From NCBI GenBank assembly GCA_013791905.1, contig VMSX01000010.1:186001-250000 (forward strand): DNA of 64,000 nucleotides. The letters run 5' to 3'. The stretch is from Rhodocyclaceae bacterium (lineage in GTDB: Bacteria > Pseudomonadota > Gammaproteobacteria > Burkholderiales > Rhodocyclaceae). Positions 55,472 to 63,972 of this stretch are shown one piece after another. A program made the translations under genes and the position numbers. The notes under the pieces were generated by a model. The model had not been told where the DNA came from. It ran no database searches and saw only the letters and a list, made by a program, of their open reading frames with translations. Within the stretch, counting starts at the first letter, position 1. Each line of letters begins with the position of its first letter.

Positions 55472-56779
55472 CTAACCTTCCAGCGGCAACCGCGGCGCGC
55501 CATCCACCGGCGTCAGATCGCGAATCTCCTTGTCGCCAGTTACCGCCTGCAGTTCCTTGAAGCGGCGCGCGGTGACCAGCACCCGGCTTTCGAGCGACCC
55601 GGTCGCCTTGTTGTAGGCCGCAACCGAGTCGGCGAGATTCTTGCCGACGCTGGCCCAATGCTCGGCCAGCGTACCGAGGCGTTCGTACAGTTCCTTGCCG
55701 AGTTGCGAAATCTTCTGGGCATTTTCGGTCAGTGCCTCCTGCTGCCAGCCATAGGCCGCCGCACGCAGCAGCGCGATCAGCGTGGTCGGCGTGGCCAGGA
55801 TGACGCGCTGCTCGACGCCGCTTTCAATCAGGCCGGGGTCGACTTCCAGCGCGGCGCTGTAAAACATCTCACCGGGTAAAAACAGCACGACAAAATCCGG
55901 CGCGGGCTGGAACTGCTCCCAGTAAGACTTGCGCGAGAGTTTGGTGATGTGTTCGCGCACCTGACGGGCGTGGTCGAGCAATTTCTTGCGGCGCGTTTCA
56001 TCATCTTCAGCCTCGATGGCATCGAGATAAGCCGCCAGCGGCGCCTTGGCATCAACCACCAGTTGCTTGCCGCCGGGCAGGCGCACGATCAGGTCGGGGC
56101 GCAACTTGCCCTCATCGCCATCGGCCGACTCCTGTTCATAAAAATCGCAGTGGTCGAGCATGCCGGCCATTTCGACGACGCGCTTGAGTTGCAGTTCGCC
56201 CCAGCGGCCGCGCGCATGTGGTGCGCGCAACGCGCGCACCAGATTGGCGGTTTCGCGCCGCAACTGCCCCTGCCCGTCGCCGAGCGCGCGCACTTGTTCG
56301 AACAGCGTGGCGTAGGCGTCGATGCGCGCTTTTTCGACGCCCTGCACCTGCAGCTCGAATTTTTCAAGCGAGACGCGAATCGGCGTCACCAGCTCGCCGA
56401 TGGCCTGCTGGCGTTTTTCCAGCTCGCCCTTGGCGGTTTCCTGATGTTTTTCGAGCGTGACTTTCGCCAGATCGAGAAACGCCTGGTTGTTGCGATGCAG
56501 GGCCTCGGTCGACAAAGCGCGAAAGGCATCGGCGAAAACGCCGCGCGCCTCTTCAAGGGCGGCAATTTTTTCACTCCCCACGGCCCGTTCGCGCTCAAGT
56601 TCGGCATGCAGCATCTCGGCGCGTTCGCGCAACTTGGCCAGTTCGGTTGCCTGTTGCGTCAGCGTTTCGCGTGCATCACGCACGCGCCCGGACAGCGCAC
56701 CCCACATCAGGCCGGCCCCCAGCAGGATGCCGAGAATGACAGCCAACATCAGCTCAATGTTGGGCATTACTGTAGGCAT
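55472..56779 (-). CDS. rmuC: RmuC family DNA recombination protein
   Basis: A 435-residue protein: N-terminal membrane anchor (LMLAVILGILLGAGLMWGAL), a long coiled coil (about 30-150, rich in RERAEMLHAELERE-like heptads) and the RmuC nuclease-like domain (RGRWGELQLKRVVEMAGMLDHCDF, LRPDLIVRLPGGKQLVVDAKAPL, PDFVVLFLPGEMFYSAAL). RmuC limits inversions at short repeats in E. coli. The PD-(D/E)xK-like DAKAP signature is intact. The 5' end lies just beyond a degenerate copy of the 24-bp motif. Confidence 0.96.
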   Translation of the reverse strand: MPTVMPNIELMLAVILGILLGAGLMWGALSGRVRDARETLTQQATELAKLRERAEMLHAELERERAVGSEKIAALEEARGVFADAFRALSTEALHRNNQAFLDLAKVTLEKHQETAKGELEKRQQAIGELVTPIRVSLEKFELQVQGVEKARIDAYATLFEQVRALGDGQGQLRRETANLVRALRAPHARGRWGELQLKRVVEMAGMLDHCDFYEQESADGDEGKLRPDLIVRLPGGKQLVVDAKAPLAAYLDAIEAEDDETRRKKLLDHARQVREHITKLSRKSYWEQFQPAPDFVVLFLPGEMFYSAALEVDPGLIESGVEQRVILATPTTLIALLRAAAYGWQQEALTENAQKISQLGKELYERLGTLAEHWASVGKNLADSVAAYNKATGSLESRVLVTARRFKELQAVTGDKEIRDLTPVDGAPRLPLEG

Positions 56780-56790
56780 GGAAATTCCTG

Positions 56791-56836
56791 AAAGTCGGCG
56801 CGGCTGGGATGAAATGCCCCATATAGGGTACGGCGT
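56791..56836 (+). repeat. Dispersed 24-bp motif, copy 10 (degenerate), with one hairpin unit
   Basis: The only copy lying between genes, in the 63-bp gap between rmuC and the nitroreductase gene. AAAGTCGGCGC is followed by GGCTGGGATGAA and a unit ATGCCCCATATAGGGTACGGC-like at 56814-56834 that matches the hairpin unit of copy 7 at 17 of 21 positions. It is placed in the leader of rmuC on the opposite strand. Confidence 0.65.
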
Positions 56837-56842
56837 CTGCAG

Positions 56843-57523
56843 TTATTCATGGAACTGGACGAACTCGGCGAGGGTTACGCGCTCACTGACCAGACGGTTC
56901 GCGGGTGCCGCCGGATCGGCACGGCCGAGCGCCATGCCGCACACCAGTTGCTCGTTATTCGGCAGCGCCAGTTGGGTACTGACAACGCGGTGGAACTGCA
57001 CCCAGGCGGCTTGCGGGCAGGTGTCATAGCCACAGGCGCGCGCCGCCAACATGACGTTTTGCAGGAAGCCACCGTAATCGAGCCAGCTACCCTTGCCGAG
57101 CCGCCGGTCGATGGAGAACATCAGGCCGACCGGTGCGCCGAAGAATTCATAATTGCGCCGGTGTTGGGCCTGCATGGCGGCCCGATCGCCCTTGGCGATG
57201 CCCAGCAGTCCATACAGCGCGAAGCCTACCGTGCGCCGCCGCGACAGGTAGGGTTCGAAGAACTCCGTCGGATAGTAGTCATATTCATACTCGTGATCGG
57301 CGGCCGTATGGTCATAGGCATCGCAGACCGCCCTCACCAACTGGTCGCGCCGGGTGCCGGTCATTACATGCACATGCCAGGGCTGGGTGTTGGTGCCGGA
57401 CGGCGCACGCGCCGCTGTGGCGAGTATTTGTTCGATGGTCTGGCGCGGCACGGCCTCGGGCAGGAAGGCGCGGATCGAGTGGCGCGACTCAATGAGCTTG
57501 AGAAAGGCGGTGGACTGGCTCAT
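56843..57523 (-). CDS. Nitroreductase-family FMN oxidoreductase
   Basis: A 226-residue NfsB/BluB-like flavoprotein. It starts FLKLIESRHSIRAFLPEAV, has the FMN-phosphate ARAPSGTNTQPWHVHVM segment, LDYGGFLQNVMLAARACGYDTCP and NNEQLVCGMALGRADP. Substrates of the family range from nitroaromatics to enones and cannot be assigned. It lies 12 bp behind the CBS/nucleotidyltransferase gene and may share its transcript. Confidence 0.93.
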   Translation of the reverse strand: MSQSTAFLKLIESRHSIRAFLPEAVPRQTIEQILATAARAPSGTNTQPWHVHVMTGTRRDQLVRAVCDAYDHTAADHEYEYDYYPTEFFEPYLSRRRTVGFALYGLLGIAKGDRAAMQAQHRRNYEFFGAPVGLMFSIDRRLGKGSWLDYGGFLQNVMLAARACGYDTCPQAAWVQFHRVVSTQLALPNNEQLVCGMALGRADPAAPANRLVSERVTLAEFVQFHE

Positions 57524-57535
57524 GGGTGGCGCGGC

Positions 57536-58969
57536 TCAGAGTCGATAATCCAGACGGATGCGGTTCTGCAATTTCTTGGCCTGTTTGAATGATTCCCTGA
57601 GGACAAACCGGTCAAGCTCGTTGAGTGTGTCGGGATCGACGCGGTTGGCCAGGCCCAGCGGCGTACCTTGCTGCTGCTGGCGCAGGCGCATTTGCTGCAG
57701 GAAGAAAAAAGCATCGACGAGTGCGGCGACGTCATCGCGGCCGATCTTGCCCTTTTCGGCGGCGGCGCGCAGGCGCTGCGGCGTACCGGATTCGCCAATG
57801 CCGTTGGCCAGCGCGAGAATGCGTGCCACATCGACGAACAATCGCGTACCACTGGCCTTCAAGTCAATGGTGTGGGGGAATTCCTTGCTGTTGTCGAAGG
57901 TGAAATCGCGGATGATGCCGAGCGGCGGCCGCGCGCGCAGGGCGTTCTCGGCCATGAAACGCAAAAACAGCGTGGCGCCCGGAATGTTCTTGCGCAGCCA
58001 TTCGGAAAGCTCCCCGGCCAGGGCCTCATCGCCGTAGAGCGGGCGGAAATCGAAATAAATCGACGCATCGAGCAAAGCCTGCGGCGTCGTCGTGCGCAGC
58101 CATTTGGCATAACGCTGGTGCCATTCGTCAAGAGACAGACAGAGCTCCGGATTGCTCGCCATCACATTGCCCTTGCACAAGGGGAAACCAAGGACATCCA
58201 GGCGCCGGTTGACCTCGGCGGCAAAGGGCAGCAGGGCCGCGCGCACTTCATCTGCCTGCTTGCTGGGTGCGGCAAAGACCAGGCCGTTATCCTGATCGGT
58301 GGACAGCGTCTGTTCGAAGCGCCCTTCGGAACCGAAAGACAGCCAGGTCCACGGTACTTTCGGCAGGTCGAATTCGAGCTTGGTCAGTTCGATCAGGCGC
58401 ACGACCAAATGATCGTTGAGCGTCGAAATCAGCTGGGTGAGCGCCTCGGCGGCGGTGCCCTCGGCCAACGTGCGTTCAGCGAGACGATGGATATCATCGG
58501 CGGCGGCGATCAGTCCTTCCATGTCGCGCGCACCGCGAATGGCACCGGAGATCGCCTTGCCGCCACCGCTCTGCAGTTCGTAGATGTCTTCCTGCGAAAC
58601 GATGCCCACCAGCTTGTCGGTGGCATCGACGACGATGACATGGTGCACACCGTTGCGCGCCATCATCAGCGCCGCCTGATACACGGTGGCACGCCAGTTG
58701 AGCATCAGCAGGCCCGAACCGCTCATCACCGACATCACCATCTGGTCGAGGTCGTAGTGCTTCGCGGCAACGCGGTGCAACAGGTCGCGCAAGGTGAAGA
58801 TACCGAGCGGCCGGCCACTCTCGGGCTCGACGACGATGATCGAACCGATGCGATGCTCGGACATCAACAGCACGGCCTCGCGCAACGTGCTATCGGGGGT
58901 GACAGTGATCGGCTTGCGGCGGATCATGGCCGCCAGTTGGCTATGCAGGGTGGGGCGCGAAGTGCTCAT
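57536..58969 (-). CDS. CBS-pair / DUF294 putative nucleotidyltransferase
   Basis: 477 residues: two CBS domains (about 12-70 and 80-135), a DUF294 nucleotidyltransferase domain with GSEGR (213-217) and the acidic pair D225/D227 (STDQDNG) like GlnD's catalytic site, and a DUF294 C-terminal helical domain (DAFFFLQQMRLRQQQQGTPLG). The CBS pair likely senses adenine nucleotides. In many proteobacteria this gene sits beside the DnaQ-like exonuclease gene, as here (6 bp apart), often with an acetate symporter, which is absent. Confidence 0.92.
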   Translation of the reverse strand: MSTSRPTLHSQLAAMIRRKPITVTPDSTLREAVLLMSEHRIGSIIVVEPESGRPLGIFTLRDLLHRVAAKHYDLDQMVMSVMSGSGLLMLNWRATVYQAALMMARNGVHHVIVVDATDKLVGIVSQEDIYELQSGGGKAISGAIRGARDMEGLIAAADDIHRLAERTLAEGTAAEALTQLISTLNDHLVVRLIELTKLEFDLPKVPWTWLSFGSEGRFEQTLSTDQDNGLVFAAPSKQADEVRAALLPFAAEVNRRLDVLGFPLCKGNVMASNPELCLSLDEWHQRYAKWLRTTTPQALLDASIYFDFRPLYGDEALAGELSEWLRKNIPGATLFLRFMAENALRARPPLGIIRDFTFDNSKEFPHTIDLKASGTRLFVDVARILALANGIGESGTPQRLRAAAEKGKIGRDDVAALVDAFFFLQQMRLRQQQQGTPLGLANRVDPDTLNELDRFVLRESFKQAKKLQNRIRLDYRL

Positions 58970-58975
58970 AAGGGT

Positions 58976-61153
58976 TCAGTATTTGAGGCGTGCGTAGTAG
59001 GTTTTTTCAGCCGCGGCATGCGCCTGGCCAAGCGTGTGAATGCCCATTTCGGCAAGCATCGGCAATAGGCGCAGAAATACCTCGGCGGTCACTATGGCAT
59101 CACCGAACGCGGTATGGCGGCCGATGATGGTGATGCCAAAACGTTCGGCGATGGCCTCGAGCTTGTGGCTTTCCTGATTGGGATGAACCAACGCAGACAG
59201 AAGCAGGGTATCCAGCACCGCATGATTGAAGCGGACACCGAGTTTTTCTTCCTTGAGCTGGAGAAAGCGCATGTCGAAGGCGGCATTGTGCGCCACCAGC
59301 ACGGTATCTTCGCAGAAGCTATGGAACTGCGGCAGCACGGTGGCGATGGTCGGCTGACCGCGCACCATGTCTTCGGTAATGCCGTGAATCTTGATGCTTT
59401 CCAGGCGCAGGCGGCGCTGCGGATCAACCAACTGGTCGATATTTTCGAAGCGCAACAGGCGGCCATTGACGATGCGCACCGCACCGATCTGGATGATCTC
59501 GTCACCGGCCGAGGGTTCCAGTCCCGTGGTTTCGGTATCGAACACCGTATAGGCGAGATCGGCAAGCGGCATGTCGTCGTGCGCATGATCCTCGCCGACG
59601 CGCTTGAACAGGTCGAAATCGTAGAATTCCGGTCGGCTCTCCACGTGCACCAGATTGGCGCCCTCGCCGGCAATCTGCGCTTCGGCCACCGGAATCTGCA
59701 AACGGAAGAATGATTGCTGGATCGCCGAATCGCGACCGCAGGACAACTGGCCGCCGTGGCGATCGGTCACGTCGCGCAAGGTCAGCGGCGTGGTCTCCCC
59801 CGCTACCGACATGGGTTCGATCTGCCAACCCAGCAGGGTTTCAGAGGATACGGCCGTGCCGGCCCAGCGCAATTCCAGCTGCAACATGCGGCCACTGTGC
59901 ATCAGGCGCAGCCGCACCAGCTTGACCGCAAAACTCTCTTCGAGCTTGGAGGTCAGGAAGCTCAGCGCCTGGGTGATCGAATAACTGTCGACCTTCACCC
60001 ACAGACCCTGCACCACGTCATCGATCTTGGCCTTCACGCCGAGCCGGCTTTCGATGCGCCGTCCCACCGCCATCACCAGATCGGCACCGAGCATTTCCTC
60101 GAGCGGCCAGCGATTCACCAGGGTGGTGGCATATTCCTGTGCCGACTGGTTCAGGCGTACCGTCAGAATCTGCAATTCGTCATTGATCGCATCCACCGCC
60201 GCCTTGATCCTGGCCGCATCGGGCGCCGTGCGCAAACCCTGCAAACTGCCGCGAATGCCCGCCAGCGCAGCCCGCGTATCGTCCGCCAGCACCTGCACCG
60301 TGCGGTCGCATTGCGCACCGCTTTCCAGGGCACGGGTAATGTTTTCCAGGACAAGCACGTAGCCGCCAATACTGCGCTGCGACGGTTTATCCGCCGCATC
60401 TTCCGGAGTGACGCCGGGCGCGGCGATTACCGGCGCCATCTGCACCCGGATCAACTGGCCGGCGCGCGTGGTGGTAATAAAGCTGGCCAGCGGCTGACTG
60501 CCTTCGCGTTCGAGGCGATGCTGCAGGGAATCCAGCGCATGCGAAATCAATGAGCGATCGAACACCCCGTAGATCGAACGCCCCAACCCGATCACCGTAC
60601 TCGAACTATGTAGATCGGGTAGCAGCGCACTTGCCTGCAGTCGAGCCCGATTGTTGTAGAGCAGGATCCGTCCATCCAGGTTGCAGACCATCACCGGCAA
60701 CGGCAGATCTGCCATCAGCGCGGCCAGCCGGTTCCGCTCGGCTTCCAGCGTGGCCCGCGTCTGGCCGGCCTGTACAACGGCATCCTGGCGCGCCGCATCG
60801 CGCTGATCGGCCAGGATGCCGATGGCCTCGGCCAGCGTACGCAACTCTGGCGCAACCGCCCCGACTTCGGGTCGATATGCCGGGTTGGGACCGGTTATCA
60901 CACCGATCGCCTCGCCCAATTTCAATGCCTCACCCGGGTATTCACGCCACAACATGCGCGCCATGGCAGCACCAATGAAGGCCATCGCCACCAGCACAAA
61001 AATCGCCAGATTGATCCGTGGCTCAACGAGCTGGGCAAACAACAGACGATTGTCAGCTGACATATCAGACCACAGCAGCCAGCCCGATAACAGCAACGGC
61101 GCTGCCATCATCAGAATGATGGCGACAATCAGCAGTACCAGCCGCGGTTTCAT
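58976..61153 (-). CDS. Membrane PAS-sensor protein fused to a DnaQ-like 3'-5' exonuclease
   Basis: A 725-residue protein: two helices at about 5-28 and 48-68, a HAMP-like linker (70-140), a PAS-like domain (145-270: ADLPLPVMVCNLDGRILLYNNRA), a region resembling a dimerisation and ATPase part of a histidine kinase (280-490) without an obvious phospho-accepting His or N-box, and a C-terminal DEDDh exonuclease with D539, E541 (FDTETTGL), D627 (AHNAAFD), H680 and D685 (GRHTAFGD). All five catalytic residues are present. It is coupled by position to the CBS/nucleotidyltransferase gene; substrate unknown. Confidence 0.9.
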   Translation of the reverse strand: MKPRLVLLIVAIILMMAAPLLLSGWLLWSDMSADNRLLFAQLVEPRINLAIFVLVAMAFIGAAMARMLWREYPGEALKLGEAIGVITGPNPAYRPEVGAVAPELRTLAEAIGILADQRDAARQDAVVQAGQTRATLEAERNRLAALMADLPLPVMVCNLDGRILLYNNRARLQASALLPDLHSSSTVIGLGRSIYGVFDRSLISHALDSLQHRLEREGSQPLASFITTTRAGQLIRVQMAPVIAAPGVTPEDAADKPSQRSIGGYVLVLENITRALESGAQCDRTVQVLADDTRAALAGIRGSLQGLRTAPDAARIKAAVDAINDELQILTVRLNQSAQEYATTLVNRWPLEEMLGADLVMAVGRRIESRLGVKAKIDDVVQGLWVKVDSYSITQALSFLTSKLEESFAVKLVRLRLMHSGRMLQLELRWAGTAVSSETLLGWQIEPMSVAGETTPLTLRDVTDRHGGQLSCGRDSAIQQSFFRLQIPVAEAQIAGEGANLVHVESRPEFYDFDLFKRVGEDHAHDDMPLADLAYTVFDTETTGLEPSAGDEIIQIGAVRIVNGRLLRFENIDQLVDPQRRLRLESIKIHGITEDMVRGQPTIATVLPQFHSFCEDTVLVAHNAAFDMRFLQLKEEKLGVRFNHAVLDTLLLSALVHPNQESHKLEAIAERFGITIIGRHTAFGDAIVTAEVFLRLLPMLAEMGIHTLGQAHAAAEKTYYARLKY

Positions 61154-61163
61154 TCCAGCAGCC

Positions 61164-61709
61164 TCAAAGCTTCAAGAAGTGCTCGCGGTAATACTTGAGT
61201 TCCTCGATCGACTCGTAGATGTCGGCGAGCGCCTCATGCTTGCCACCCTTCTTGACGCCCTTGGCGATTTCCGGTGTCCAGCGCTTGCACAGTTCCTTCA
61301 GCGTTGACACGTCGAGGTTGCGGTAATGGAAATAGGTTTCCAGCTTCGGCATATAGCGCGCCATGAATCGGCGGTCCTGGCAGATCGAATTGCCGCACAT
61401 CGGCGACTTGCCCGTCGGCACATGGCGCTTGAGGAAATCGAGCGCCTGCGCCTCGATCTCGGCTTCGGCCAGTGCGGACGCTTTAACCTTTTCGATCAGC
61501 CCGGACTTGCCGTGCGTCTTCTTGTTCCAGGCATCCATCGCTTCGAGTACTTCATCGGACTGATGCACCGCCCATGCGACACTTTCGGCGACCACCTCAA
61601 GCTGTGAATTGGTGATCACCATCGCCAGTTCGATGATGCGGTCGCGGTCAGGGTCGAGCCCGGTCATTTCCATGTCGAGCCAGACAAGGGCGTTTTGGTC
61701 TTGTGCCAT
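61164..61709 (-). CDS. orn: Oligoribonuclease
   Basis: A 181-residue DEDDh exonuclease that degrades di- to pentaribonucleotides and completes c-di-GMP breakdown by removing pGpG. The motifs are [25 protein letters not shown] and [14 protein letters not shown] 61709 follows AGGAGAATT. It lies 10 bp before the exonuclease fusion gene, and is divergent from the Ste24 gene. A functional link to the GGDEF-EAL protein is plausible. Confidence 0.97.
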   Translation of the reverse strand: MAQDQNALVWLDMEMTGLDPDRDRIIELAMVITNSQLEVVAESVAWAVHQSDEVLEAMDAWNKKTHGKSGLIEKVKASALAEAEIEAQALDFLKRHVPTGKSPMCGNSICQDRRFMARYMPKLETYFHYRNLDVSTLKELCKRWTPEIAKGVKKGGKHEALADIYESIEELKYYREHFLKL

Positions 61710-61774
61710 AATTCTCCTGCTTTCACGCGGTTTTACAGCTTGCATTCTGGCACATTTCCCCAATCTCACTTCTC

Positions 61775-63049
61775 GTGGCTGCACTCTTCTCCCTTGTCTT
61801 TCTGACCCTGCTGGCATTGACGACCGGCATGCGCGTGTGGCTGGCCTTGCGTCAGCTGCGGCATGTTGCTGCGCATCGCGCCACGGTGCCCGCCGAATTT
61901 GCCGACCGCATCGACCTCGCCGACCATCAGAAAGCGGCCGACTACTCGCGCGCCAAGATTCGCCTCGGCATCATCGAACTGGCAGTCGACGCCGTGCTGT
62001 TGCTGCTATTCTCCTTCGGCGGCCTGCTAACTGCCTTCGACCAGTTCTGGCGCGGCATGTTTGCCGACATGGGTTACGCCCATGGTCTTGCCCTGTTCGC
62101 CAGCGTCGGCATAGCCGGCTTTTGCATCAGTCTGCCATTTTCGCTGTATCGCACCTTTTCGCTCGAAGCCCGCTTCGGCTTCAACAAGATGACACCGGGC
62201 CTCTACGTCGCCGATCTTCTCAAGCAGCTGCTGCTGACCGTGCTGATCGGCGCGCCCCTGCTGCTCGCCGTGCTGTGGCTGATGGGCGCGATGGGCGAAC
62301 GCTGGTGGCTCTACGTCTGGGCCGCCTGGCTGGGCTTCAACCTGCTGGTGCTGCTGCTCTACCCGACCTACATCGCGCCACTGTTCAACAAGTTCACTCC
62401 GCTGGCCGATGGTGAGATGAAAACCCGCATCGAAGCGCTGCTGGCGCGCTGCGGCTTCGCCAGTTCTGGCTTGTTCGTGATGGACGGCTCGAAGCGTTCG
62501 GCCCACGGCAACGCCTATTTCACCGGCTTTGGCCGCGCCAAGCGCATCGTTTTCTTCGACACCCTGCTCGACAAACTCGTACCGGGCGAGGTCGAGGCCG
62601 TGCTCGCGCACGAGTTGGGGCATTACAAACATCGCCACGTCTGGAAGCGCATCGCCGTGATGGCCGCGCTGTCGCTCGCCCTGCTCTGGCTGCTGGGCCA
62701 GATCATCGACCAAACCTGGTTTTACGACGGTCTGAAAGTCGGCGTTGGCGAGACGGCGCAAAACGCTGCAATGAGTACGGCAATGGCGCTGATTCTCTTC
62801 TCGCTGGTGTTGCCGGTTTTCACCTTCCCCTTCGCCCCGCTCATGTCATGGCTGTCGCGACGCCACGAATTCGAGGCCGACGCGTATGCAGCAAAGCAGG
62901 CCAGCAGCAACGAGCTGATCGCCGCGCTGGTCAAGCTTTACCGCGACAATGCGGCAACGCTGACACCTGACCCGCTGTTTTCGCTGTTCTACGACTCGCA
63001 CCCGCCCGCCAGTCAGCGCATCGCGCATCTGCGTTCAGTAACTTCGTGA
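61775..63049 (+). CDS. M48-family Ste24-like membrane endopeptidase
   Basis: A 424-residue membrane metalloprotease like CAAX prenyl protease 1. It starts at GTG 61775 ([18 protein letters not shown]). Seven or so helices; HELGH zinc motif ([15 protein letters not shown]) and the third ligand Glu in [11 protein letters not shown]. Bacterial members are thought to process misfolded membrane proteins. The lumenal loop before [11 protein letters not shown] contains a sense copy of the 24-bp motif, KVGVGETA. It overlaps rsgA as GTGA. Confidence 0.93.
   Translation: MAALFSLVFLTLLALTTGMRVWLALRQLRHVAAHRATVPAEFADRIDLADHQKAADYSRAKIRLGIIELAVDAVLLLLFSFGGLLTAFDQFWRGMFADMGYAHGLALFASVGIAGFCISLPFSLYRTFSLEARFGFNKMTPGLYVADLLKQLLLTVLIGAPLLLAVLWLMGAMGERWWLYVWAAWLGFNLLVLLLYPTYIAPLFNKFTPLADGEMKTRIEALLARCGFASSGLFVMDGSKRSAHGNAYFTGFGRAKRIVFFDTLLDKLVPGEVEAVLAHELGHYKHRHVWKRIAVMAALSLALLWLLGQIIDQTWFYDGLKVGVGETAQNAAMSTAMALILFSLVLPVFTFPFAPLMSWLSRRHEFEADAYAAKQASSNELIAALVKLYRDNAATLTPDPLFSLFYDSHPPASQRIAHLRSVTS
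62735..62758 (+). repeat. Dispersed 24-bp motif, copy 11
   Basis: Plus-strand sense copy in the Ste24-like gene, with core GTCGGCGTTGGCGAGACGG (one difference from consensus). It encodes KVGVGETA in the loop between two helices. Confidence 0.75.
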
Positions 63050-63924
63050 CGTTAAACGGCACCATCGTCGCCGCCTTTGGCCGCCACTACGAGGTTGAGT
63101 TGGATGACGGTCGCAGCGTCAATGGCATTCCGCGCGGCAAGAAAAGCCCCTACGCCTGCGGCGACCGCGTCACGCTGGGGCCGCTCCACGACACCGAAGC
63201 GCAGATTCTCAGCCATGCGCCGCGCAGTTCGCTGCTCTACCGCAGCGACCTGTGGAAGCAGAAACTGATTGCCGCCAATGCGACACAAATCGTGCTGGTG
63301 GTCGCCACCGAGCCGGGCTTCTCCACCGAATTGATCTCGCGCGCCCTCGTCGCCGCGCAGCACGAGCAGATGCGCGCTGTCATCGTGCTCAACAAGGCTG
63401 ACCTGACCGCCAGCCTGCCCGCGGCGCGTGCCCAACTCGCGCCCTTTGCCAGGCTTGATATCCCCGTGGTCGAACTCAGTGCCCTGACCGACGCCACGCC
63501 ACTGCTGCCCTGGCTCGCCGGTCAGGTTTCGGTACTGGTTGGCCAAAGCGGCATGGGCAAGTCAACCATCACCAATACCTTGATTCCCGAGGCCGGCGCG
63601 GCGACGCGCGAAATTTCCACTGCGCTCGATGCCGGCAAGCACACCACCACCCATGCGCGCCGCTACCCATTGCCCGATGGCGGCATGCTGATTGACTCTC
63701 CCGGTCTACAGGAATTTGGCCTCGCTCACTTGACACGAGGTGAAATCGAGCTGGGCTTCGCCGAGTTTCAGGCTCATCTCGGTAACTGCCGCTTTCGCGA
63801 CTGCCGTCACGAGCACGAGCCCGATTGCGCGATCAAGGCGGCTGTCGCCAGCGGGGCAATCCATGCACAGCGCCTGATCCACTTCATCACCATCGCCAAC
63901 GAAGGCAATCGGGATAAAGGGTAG
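63046..63924 (+). CDS. rsgA: Small ribosomal subunit biogenesis GTPase RsgA
   Basis: A 292-residue circularly permuted GTPase that helps mature the 30S subunit. It starts at GTG 63046 inside the Ste24 stop. N-terminal OB fold (LNGTIVAAFGRHYEVELDDG), then G4 NKADL before G1 VGQSGMGKSTITNTL and G3 DSPG, and a C-terminal zinc site (CRFRDCRHEHEPDC). It often lies next to orn and the Ste24-type gene, as here. Confidence 0.97.
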   Translation: MTLNGTIVAAFGRHYEVELDDGRSVNGIPRGKKSPYACGDRVTLGPLHDTEAQILSHAPRSSLLYRSDLWKQKLIAANATQIVLVVATEPGFSTELISRALVAAQHEQMRAVIVLNKADLTASLPAARAQLAPFARLDIPVVELSALTDATPLLPWLAGQVSVLVGQSGMGKSTITNTLIPEAGAATREISTALDAGKHTTTHARRYPLPDGGMLIDSPGLQEFGLAHLTRGEIELGFAEFQAHLGNCRFRDCRHEHEPDCAIKAAVASGAIHAQRLIHFITIANEGNRDKG

Positions 63925-63934
63925 GGGCGGGTGT

Positions 63935-63972
63935 CTTTCATGATCGGGGGCGTGGCCCTCGCATCATGAAAG
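63935..63972. terminator. Hairpin between convergent genes downstream of rsgA
   Basis: CTTTCATGAT (63935-63944) pairs perfectly with ATCATGAAAG (63963-63972), with an inner GGGC/GCCC stem. It lies 11 bp after the rsgA stop and abuts the end of the next minus-strand ORF, so it could stop transcription from both sides. It lacks a classic T-run. Confidence 0.6.

Noticed and set aside
57668-59068. Plus-strand open frame of 466 codons
   Set aside because: Antisense to the CBS/nucleotidyltransferase gene; no plausible domains.
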